This document shows positions 6,332 through 12,285 of a stretch of 12,285 bases of DNA, in pieces (the stretch's first letter is position 1; each line of letters begins with the position of its first letter). The stretch is from Candidatus Melainabacteria bacterium (GTDB lineage: Bacteria > Cyanobacteriota > Vampirovibrionia > LMEP-6097). Made by a program: the position numbers and the translations under genes. The DNA is taken from positions 1-12,285 of the forward strand of contig JAPPOW010000099.1 in NCBI GenBank assembly GCA_028817775.1. Reading direction: 5' to 3'. The notes under the pieces are model-generated. The model searched no databases and was not told the origin of the DNA. It saw nothing but the letters and a program-made list of their open reading frames with translations.

Positions 6332-8254
6332 ATGTCTGAAGCAGAGCTTAATCAAATGGCAGAAGAAATCATCGAAAATGATATCGATTTTGATGATTTT
6401 GAGGATGATATTGTCCGCGCAAACTTAGTTGCCGACAATGATGTCTTCGATAACCTCAAAATTCAAATAGCTTCGCCAGCTAGAATCGCTGGTTGGTCAC
6501 ATGGTGAAGTCCAGAAACCTGAGACCATCAACTATAGAACTTTGAAGCCTGAGAAAGAAGGTTTGTTCTGTGAGAAGATATTTGGTCCGGTGAAGGATTG
6601 GGAATGTGCTTGTGGTAAGTACAAACGTATCCGTCACAAAGGTATCATCTGCGAAAGATGTGGCGTTGAAGTTACTGAATCAAAAGTTCGCCGTCACCGC
6701 ATGGGTACTATTACTCTTGCAGCACCAGTTACTCATATCTGGTTCCTTAAAGGTATTCCTAGTTACTTAAGTTTGTTACTGGAAACTTCACTTAAGGATC
6801 TTGAGCAAGTTGTTTACTTCAATTCATATGTAGTACTTGATCCAGGTAATGTTGAAGGTCTTAAGAAAGGTCAGATCGTTACTGAAGAAGAGTACGACAA
6901 ATTACTTGAAGAAGAAACTAACCAGTTTGAGGTTGGTATCGGTGCTGAAGCAGTACTTCTTATGCTTGAAGAACTAGCTCAACCTAAATATGAATTCCCT
7001 GATGCTAAACGTATCGAGCGTGGTCAGTTACTTGGTTTGCCTGGTTTGGAGCAACTTAAGGAAGACCTCAAAGAAGAATTGGTTAGAGTAAGTGGTTCAC
7101 AGCAGAAGCGTACCAAATGTATCAAACGTATGCGTCTAGTCAATTCTTTATTGAATTCATTTACAGACCCAGGTTGGATGGTAATGGATGTACTTCCTAT
7201 CTGCCCTCCAGACTTAAGACCAATGGTTCAGTTGGATGGTGGTAGATTTGCTACTTCTGACTTGAATGATCTTTACAGACGTGTGATCAACCGTAACAGC
7301 CGTTTGGCTCGTTTGATCGATATGGGCGCTCCTGAGATTATCATCCGTAACGAGAAGCGTATGCTTCAGGAAGCCTGTGATGCTTTGATTGACAATGGTC
7401 GCCGCGGTAGGGTTGTTACCGGTACCAATGGTCGTCCACTTAAATCACTTTCTAATATCGTTGAAGGTAAGCAAGGTAGATTCCGTCAGAACCTACTTGG
7501 TAAGCGTGTTGACTACTCTGGTCGTTCGGTTATCGTTGTTGGTCCTAGCCTCGAGTTACACCAATGTGGTTTACCAAGAGAAATGGCAATTGAATTGTTC
7601 AAACCATTTGTGATCAACAAATTGATTGACCGTCAAATTTGTCAGAATATCAAGGCAGCCAAGAAACTTATCGAAAAGGGACCTCCAGTAATTTGGAATA
7701 TCCTTAAGGAAGTAGTTTCAGGTCACCCAGTTCTATTGAACCGTGCACCTACTCTTCACAGATTGGGTATTCAGGCTTTCCAGCCAGTTATTGTTGAGGG
7801 TCGTGCGATTAGATTGCATCCACTGGTTTGTACTGCATTCAACGCTGACTTCGATGGTGACCAAATGGCGGTTCACGTTCCTCTTAGTTTAGAGGCGCAG
7901 TCTGAAGCTCGTACTTTGATGTTATCGAACACCAACATCTTGACTCCAGCAAGTGGTAAACCAACTATCACTCCTTCACAGGATATGGTTATCGGTATCT
8001 ACTACTTGACTATCGAGAAGCCTGGTAACGATGATCCAGAGCAGTATCCAGGAGCTGGTATGTTCTTTGCAAATGAAGAAGAAGCACTACAAGCTTACTA
8101 CGCTGGTTATGCTGATCTCTTTGCAAAAGTCAAACTCAGAACTGATATGACTGATGATGGTGGTTCAGAAATTATCGAAACTACTATCGGTAGAATCATG
8201 TTCAACAAGATGATCGTTGATTCAATCGACGGCAAAGAGGTAGTGATGTCATAA
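6332..8254 (+). CDS. rpoC1: DNA-directed RNA polymerase subunit gamma (N-terminal part of beta-prime)
   Basis: This 640-residue protein corresponds to the N-terminal half of E. coli beta-prime and holds the catalytic magnesium site. The zinc finger of the clamp has C92, C94, C107 and C110 in CACGKYKRIRHKGIICERC. The catalytic loop NADFDGD is at residues 504-510, with D506, D508 and D510. Conserved stretches include KPETINYRTLKPEKEGLFCE near residue 60 and GRSVIVVGPSL before the active site. The protein ends shortly after the ETTIGRIMFNK segment, the split point seen in Cyanobacteria, where E. coli RpoC simply continues. The first 37 residues form an unusual acidic extension (14 Asp/Glu, one Arg) before the usual start of the family. 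A good Shine-Dalgarno sequence supports the ATG used. Confidence 0.98.
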   Translation: MSEAELNQMAEEIIENDIDFDDFEDDIVRANLVADNDVFDNLKIQIASPARIAGWSHGEVQKPETINYRTLKPEKEGLFCEKIFGPVKDWECACGKYKRIRHKGIICERCGVEVTESKVRRHRMGTITLAAPVTHIWFLKGIPSYLSLLLETSLKDLEQVVYFNSYVVLDPGNVEGLKKGQIVTEEEYDKLLEEETNQFEVGIGAEAVLLMLEELAQPKYEFPDAKRIERGQLLGLPGLEQLKEDLKEELVRVSGSQQKRTKCIKRMRLVNSLLNSFTDPGWMVMDVLPICPPDLRPMVQLDGGRFATSDLNDLYRRVINRNSRLARLIDMGAPEIIIRNEKRMLQEACDALIDNGRRGRVVTGTNGRPLKSLSNIVEGKQGRFRQNLLGKRVDYSGRSVIVVGPSLELHQCGLPREMAIELFKPFVINKLIDRQICQNIKAAKKLIEKGPPVIWNILKEVVSGHPVLLNRAPTLHRLGIQAFQPVIVEGRAIRLHPLVCTAFNADFDGDQMAVHVPLSLEAQSEARTLMLSNTNILTPASGKPTITPSQDMVIGIYYLTIEKPGNDDPEQYPGAGMFFANEEEALQAYYAGYADLFAKVKLRTDMTDDGGSEIIETTIGRIMFNKMIVDSIDGKEVVMS

Positions 8255-8260
8255 AAGGGC

Positions 8261-8300
8261 TGTCATCCTGAGGAGCCGTAGGCGACGTCAGGACCTCCCC
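8261..8300. repeat. Short dispersed palindromic repeat between rpoC1 and rpoC2
   Basis: The sequence has the pattern GTCATCCTGAGGAGC, GTAG, GCGACG, AGGA, CTCC. Its arms TCCTGA (8266-8271) and TCAGGA (8288-8293) are perfect inverted repeats, enclosing a second small stem GCC-GTA-GGC (8275-8283). From memory this is a member of a very common intergenic repeat type in diverse bacteria (GTCATyctGAGGAGCG..GCGACGaAGGATCTC and related forms). The 81-bp gap that holds it is much longer than the 21-bp gap before rpoC1. In the transcript it would form a weak hairpin without a following U-run, so it is not a convincing terminator. Confidence 0.55.
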
Positions 8301-8323
8301 AAATATAACTAGAGCAATTTAAC

Positions 8324-8328
8324 AAGGA
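8324..8328 (+). promoter_or_regulatory. Ribosome binding site of rpoC2
   Basis: AAGGA lies 7 bases before the ATG at 8336, at good spacing. It supports independent translation of rpoC2, as expected for a genuine split gene and not a broken rpoC. Confidence 0.65.
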
Positions 8329-8335
8329 ACAAGTA

Positions 8336-11300
8336 ATGGCAACAAAAACAAGAAAGCAACATTGGGAACGCAAGGGCAAGAAGCCTGCATTTATCAATCA
8401 AACCGTTGATAAAAAAGCGATGGGTAAATTACTAGCACACGTTTACGAGAACTACGGTAACGATATCGCCGCCAGGTTGGGTAACAACTTGAAGAACTTG
8501 GGTTTCAAGTACGCAACCAAAGCATCAGTTACTATCAGTATCGCTGATTTGCAAGTGCCACCAGCTAAGAAGGGCTTGCTACAAGCCGCTGAGGATGAGC
8601 TCTCTGTCACCACTCAAAGATTTGAGCGTGGTGAGATTACAGAGGTTGAGCGTTACAACAAGGTGATTGATACTTGGTCTGAGACCAACGAGAAAGTTAC
8701 TGAAGCGGTAGTTGATCACTTTGATAGATTGAACCCGGTTTATATGATGGCCTTCTCTGGTGCAAGGGGTTCAATTTCACAGGTTAGACAGTTAGTTGGA
8801 ATGCGTGGTCTGATGGCTGACTCTGAGGGTAAGATTATCGACCTTCCTATTAAATCTAACTTCCGTGAAGGATTATCAGTGCCTGAGTATATGATTTCTG
8901 CTTATGGTGCACGTAAGGGTCTGGTTGACACAGCACTTAAAACCGCTGACTCGGGATACCTTACTCGTCGTCTGGTTGACGTTGCTCAAGATGTAATTAT
9001 TAGAAGTGAAGATTGTGGTACCAAGAGCTATGTGGTGATGGGAGCTCTAATGGATGGTGATACCCCAGTAGTACCTATCAGCTCTCGTGTCATCGGACGT
9101 AACACTGCTGAACAAGTCAAGAATCCAGAGACTGGTGAAGTAATTGCCAAGAAGGGTCAACTTATCACTAGAGTTGAAGCTGAAGCAATTCAAGCTGCTG
9201 GAATTAAAGAAGTTAAGATCAGATCAGTTCTTAGTTGTGAATCTAAGTATGGTGTTTGTAAGGCTTGTTATGGTTGGTCTACTACTGACAACAAACATGT
9301 TAACTTGGGTGAAGCGATTGGTATTATTGCTGCTCAGTCAATTGGTGAGCCTGGTACACAGCTTACGATGAGAACCTTCCACACCGGTGGTGCGGTAGCT
9401 GGCTCTGGTAAGTCGCGTGATGTCTACACTGCGCCGGCTGCTGGTGAAGTAAGTTATGACTTTGCTACTCGTGAGATGAGAACTAAATATGGTGATATCG
9501 TTTACCAATCAGTTAAAGCAGGTAAGTTGAAAGTTGGTTCTAAATCTCTTGAGATTGGTGCTGGTGCCAAGCTTGCTGTTAAACCTGGTGATAAGGTTGA
9601 GAAAGATCAATACCTTGGTGATGCTCCTGAATCTTCTAAGAAAGTCCTTACTGAGAAAGCATCTAAGGATGTAATTACTCTTCAGTCTGGACAAGTTGAG
9701 TTCACTGATTTTGGTGTTGATGAGACTACTGATAGGCAGGGTAATATTTCTAAGCAGGCTAACAAGCAGGGATCTATTTGGGTTCAAGCTGGTGAGGTGC
9801 TTCCTATCCCTACCGGCGGTAAAGTTACTGTAGATAGCGGCTCTAAGATCAAGAAGGGTCAAACTCTAGCTGAGACTGTGATTACTTGTGATAATGATGG
9901 TGAAGTTCGTTATGGTTCTGATGTATTGATTGAAGAAACCAAAATTGGTGATAGAGCAATTAAGAAGCTACTTAGAGGTAGAATGCTCAACGTTATCAAC
10001 GCATCTATTGGTGCTGCTAACGCAACGATCGAGCACAACCAACAAGGTATCAACTGGGTACTTAAAGATGAGAGTGAAAGATACGTTATCAAAGTTGTAA
10101 ACAATGAGATGATCGAGAACGGTAAGATCTTGGCTGAGCTGGTTGATGACCAGTTCACTCCTACTCTTCCTTGTTCTGGTGAGATTCGTTACGACGGTGT
10201 GGTAATTGATGATAGAAAGATCGTTACTGAGCATGGTCGCGTGATCTTTATCCCAGAAGAAATCCATGTACTTTCTAAGGATGCTTCATTGGTTAACAAC
10301 AAGACTGGTGATTTTGTTACTGCAGGTACTGAAGTTGTTAAAGATGTTCACTCCACCATTGATGGTATTGTGCGTGTGACTATCGAGAACAATATTGTTC
10401 ATGAAGTAACAATCACTCCTGGTGAGTTGTTTGATATCAGTGATCCATCGGCACTTAAGTTTGAAGATGGTGACATCGTTAAGAAGGGTGTTGAAGTTAT
10501 AGACGGCGTCAAAACAAAGAAACCAAGTATGGTTACTTTGTTTGCTGACGAGGAGACTGGTGAAACCAAGCTTCTGCTTCGTGAAGTGCAGCTCTTTGAT
10601 ATCACTCCACGTACTTTGAATTTCGAGTCTGAGACTACAGATGCTGATATTGCTATCGTTCCTGTAACTCAAATGAACTACAAGGACGGCGATAGAGTTC
10701 GTAACATCAGTGGCGGTCCACTGACCAAGACTAGCTTGATTCTTTACTGTAAGGATAAGTACAAGGAGTCTAAGGGTATCATCGAGATTGGTGAGAAGGA
10801 TTTCAATATCGTCTTCCAAGAAAATATCATCTTGAGAACTGACCGTAATGAGAGTACTATCACTGAGATCATGGTTGAGCCTGGTGACTTTGTTAAGGGC
10901 GGCACTCCAGTAGCGCGTGCTCAAACACTTGCAAACTCTGATGGTGAGATTTTCTATAGTGAGTCTGATAAGTACAGAATTCTGGTTCAAACTGTAGAGG
11001 ATGTATTCACGCTTGATACTAAGGCTAAGCCTAAAGTTAAAGAAGGTGATTACCTGCTTGCTGGTGACAAGCTTGATGCGAGCACTACTGTGCCTGAATC
11101 AGCTAAGGTACTTGCAGTCGATGGCAACAAACTTACTTTACGTAAGGCGCAACCATTCCTAGTTAGTATTGGTACTCGTCTACATGTTGATAACCAATCA
11201 CTTGTGAACCAGGGTGATCAACTGGCAACGATTATCTACGAAAGACTTAAGACTGGAGATATTGTTCAGGGTCTTCCGAAGGTTGAAGAACTTCTTGAGG

Positions 11301-12016
11301 GTCGTAAACCTAAAGAACCTTCTATTGTTGCAACTCACAAAGGTAAAGTTGAGATTGTTACTGAAGATGGTATTGAGAACTTGTTCATTGTAGACGGCGA
11401 TGACCGTAATGAGGTTGTAATTCCTCCTGGACAAAATATCATTGTTAACACTGGTGATGAGGTGAATCCTGGTGATGTACTGACTGATGGTCAGCCTAAC
11501 CCGCATGAATTACTTGAATTCAAAGGTTTAGAGCATACCCAACAATTCTTAGTTGATGAAGTTCAGTCGGTATATATTTCTCAAGGTGTAGAAATTGCTA
11601 ACAAGCACATTGAGGTTATTGTTCGTCAAATGACTCGTAAGGTCAAAGTTGATGAGCCTGGTGATTCAGAGCTACTTCAAGGTGAAATGCATGAGCGCTA
11701 CCACGTTGATAGAATCAACGAGCAGCTTGTTGAAGATGGCAAGGAGAAGGTAAGTTATACTTCGGTTCTCTTGGGTCTAACCAAAGCTAGTTTGAATACA
11801 GAGAGTTTCATCTCTGCAGCATCATTCCAGGAGACAACTAGAATCCTAGCTGAAGCTTCAATCAAAGGTAAGCTTGACTGGTTACATGGTCTCAAGGAGA
11901 ACGTGATTATTGGTAGGTTGATTCCATCAGGTACTGGATTTGATCCAGAAGTTGATGGTGATGAGGCGCTAAGGAATACAGACGGCGAACGTGCAGAGCT
12001 AGCCCAAGCAATCTAA
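8336..12016 (+). CDS. rpoC2: DNA-directed RNA polymerase subunit beta-prime (C-terminal part), with giant trigger-loop insertion
   Basis: This 1226-residue protein is the C-terminal half of beta-prime in the cyanobacterial arrangement. SGARGSISQVRQLVGMRGLM begins at residue 141, and the bridge helix runs to about 187. The second zinc site has C227, C301, C308 and C311. The trigger loop is intact, with M345, R346 and H349 in LTMRTFHTGG. Directly after it comes an insertion of about 620 residues (roughly 355-974), in the place of E. coli SI3 and similar in size to the cyanobacterial SI3. The insertion contains at least eight recurring GD-V-x-x-G-x-x-L type turns (near 416, 500, 590, 656, 710, 847, 902 and 958), typical of tandem sandwich-barrel hybrid motif domains. 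The usual C-terminal parts follow: GLPKVEELLEGRKPKEP (from 979), HIEVIVRQM, and the end segment with KENVIIGRLIPSGTG. The stop codon lies at the start of a palindromic element. Confidence 0.98.
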   Translation: MATKTRKQHWERKGKKPAFINQTVDKKAMGKLLAHVYENYGNDIAARLGNNLKNLGFKYATKASVTISIADLQVPPAKKGLLQAAEDELSVTTQRFERGEITEVERYNKVIDTWSETNEKVTEAVVDHFDRLNPVYMMAFSGARGSISQVRQLVGMRGLMADSEGKIIDLPIKSNFREGLSVPEYMISAYGARKGLVDTALKTADSGYLTRRLVDVAQDVIIRSEDCGTKSYVVMGALMDGDTPVVPISSRVIGRNTAEQVKNPETGEVIAKKGQLITRVEAEAIQAAGIKEVKIRSVLSCESKYGVCKACYGWSTTDNKHVNLGEAIGIIAAQSIGEPGTQLTMRTFHTGGAVAGSGKSRDVYTAPAAGEVSYDFATREMRTKYGDIVYQSVKAGKLKVGSKSLEIGAGAKLAVKPGDKVEKDQYLGDAPESSKKVLTEKASKDVITLQSGQVEFTDFGVDETTDRQGNISKQANKQGSIWVQAGEVLPIPTGGKVTVDSGSKIKKGQTLAETVITCDNDGEVRYGSDVLIEETKIGDRAIKKLLRGRMLNVINASIGAANATIEHNQQGINWVLKDESERYVIKVVNNEMIENGKILAELVDDQFTPTLPCSGEIRYDGVVIDDRKIVTEHGRVIFIPEEIHVLSKDASLVNNKTGDFVTAGTEVVKDVHSTIDGIVRVTIENNIVHEVTITPGELFDISDPSALKFEDGDIVKKGVEVIDGVKTKKPSMVTLFADEETGETKLLLREVQLFDITPRTLNFESETTDADIAIVPVTQMNYKDGDRVRNISGGPLTKTSLILYCKDKYKESKGIIEIGEKDFNIVFQENIILRTDRNESTITEIMVEPGDFVKGGTPVARAQTLANSDGEIFYSESDKYRILVQTVEDVFTLDTKAKPKVKEGDYLLAGDKLDASTTVPESAKVLAVDGNKLTLRKAQPFLVSIGTRLHVDNQSLVNQGDQLATIIYERLKTGDIVQGLPKVEELLEGRKPKEPSIVATHKGKVEIVTEDGIENLFIVDGDDRNEVVIPPGQNIIVNTGDEVNPGDVLTDGQPNPHELLEFKGLEHTQQFLVDEVQSVYISQGVEIANKHIEVIVRQMTRKVKVDEPGDSELLQGEMHERYHVDRINEQLVEDGKEKVSYTSVLLGLTKASLNTESFISAASFQETTRILAEASIKGKLDWLHGLKENVIIGRLIPSGTGFDPEVDGDEALRNTDGERAELAQAI

Positions 12017-12160
12017 AATTGTAATAAAGCCTGGCTTATGGCTCCATAGGACTGCGTTATGTGAGTCCTCATGGGCTACTACAGCCCACTTCGGACACGC
12101 TCCTCTGGAGCTTCACAAGCCTTGCCTATGAAGCCCTAAGCTTCAGCTTTATTACAATTT
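12016..12160. repeat. 145-bp branched palindromic element after rpoC2 (possible terminator or MITE)
   Basis: The ends AAATTGTAATAAAGC (12016-12030) and GCTTTATTACAATTT (12146-12160) are perfect 15-bp inverted repeats. Pairing continues imperfectly to 12050 and 12125, giving about 32 pairs per arm with two mismatches and three unpaired bases. Inside are three local hairpins: AGGACT/AGTCCT (12048-12053 with 12064-12069, extendable to CCAT/ATGG with one bulge), GGGCT/AGCCC (12073-12087) and GCTCC/GGAGC (12099-12111). The RNA can thus form a cloverleaf-like structure just behind the operon and may end transcription, with the T-rich 3' arm, although there is no clean U-run. Its size and terminal inverted repeats also fit a miniature mobile element. 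No target-site duplication is evident. The last base of the rpoC2 TAA is its first base. Confidence 0.7.
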
Positions 12161-12285
12161 ATAAATCCTGGTTTGAAGATTTCCCGGTTATTTCTCGTAG
12201 CTTAAGGGTCAGGTTCTCCACAATTCCACATTTTATGTGTATCACCGCAGGAGGGTTTCAGGTTCGTATCTGCACAACGCACACT
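12161..12285. other. Non-coding right edge
   Basis: No open reading frame, tRNA or promoter of note is visible here. Apart from the repeat units from 12206 on, I see only short A/T-rich sequence. The next gene must lie beyond the window. Confidence 0.5.
12206..12249 (+). repeat. Dispersed repeat, copy 2
   Basis: The unit starts with GGGTCAGGTTCTCCACAAT, continues with CCACATTTTATGTGTAT and ends at ACCGCA. It matches the complement of 755-792 at about 32 of 39 positions, so the two copies face each other across about 11.4 kb. Immediately behind it, from 12252, a degenerate second unit (AGGGTTTCAGGTTCGTATC and CACAACGCACACT) runs to the window edge. This may be the start of a larger IS200-like or REP-type array, of which only the edge is visible. 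Confidence 0.5.

Noticed and set aside
8252..8338. rpoC1 and rpoC2 as one rpoC broken by mutation
   Set aside because: The two genes are in the same frame, but the gap holds several stops, rpoC2 has its own good ribosome binding site, and the split is at the known cyanobacterial junction.
9509..9862. 117-codon minus-strand frame
   Set aside because: It is a shadow of the rpoC2 insertion region, caused by biased codon use in the opposite strand.
10286..10990. 234-codon open frame on the minus strand
   Set aside because: It lies wholly antisense to conserved rpoC2 and its translation follows the codon bias of that gene. It has no start context or recognisable domain.
12016..12160. tRNA gene suggested by the cloverleaf-like fold
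   Set aside because: There is no TTC-type T-arm consensus, no proper 7-bp acceptor with discriminator, and the outer stem is far too long.

Overview
The window carries the core RNA polymerase genes of a bacterium from the cyanobacterial lineage. On the + strand, rpoB (2903-6310), rpoC1 (6332-8254) and rpoC2 (8336-12016) encode beta and a beta-prime subunit split into two polypeptides. The split lies at the junction used in Cyanobacteria and chloroplasts, and the trigger loop in rpoC2 carries an insertion of about 620 residues, as in cyanobacterial RpoC2. The DNA is rather AT-rich and nothing in the window is photosynthetic. A non-photosynthetic relative of Cyanobacteria (Melainabacteria/Vampirovibrionia-like) is a reasonable inference, but the class cannot be fixed from this window.

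Left part (1-2760). A + strand gene open to the left edge encodes a protein with an HEVAH metallopeptidase-type motif. It converges on a minus-strand ATPase of the AAA/DUF4143 type (792-1946). The 101-bp gap between them holds a quasi-palindromic repeat. Upstream of the ATPase, on the same strand, is an unrecognised protein (2333-2758). Its reading frame stays open for 107 more codons beyond its TAA, so it may be the front part of a gene broken by one nonsense change. These genes are more AT-rich and less codon-biased than the polymerase genes, as expected of accessory DNA.

Centre (2760-12016). A 144-bp divergent intergenic region holds a good sigma70-type promoter for rpoB (TTGTTT, 17 bp, TATAAT). 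Its -10 box lies inside one arm of a 9-bp perfect dyad. The three polymerase genes follow with gaps of 21 and 81 bp and probably form one operon. No ribosomal protein genes (rplJ, rplL) lie directly upstream. The 81-bp gap contains a short dispersed palindromic repeat of a kind seen in many bacterial genomes.

Right edge (12017-12285). No gene is visible. A 145-bp imperfect palindrome with 15-bp perfect ends begins on the rpoC2 stop codon and can fold as a branched cloverleaf. It may act as terminator, miniature mobile element, or both. It is followed by a second copy, in opposite orientation, of the repeat at 728-792, so this repeat family brackets the ATPase-rpoBC block.

I did not find a clearly new biological system. 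The points most worth checking are the repeat elements, the RpoC2 insertion, the dyad over the rpoB promoter and the interrupted gene.
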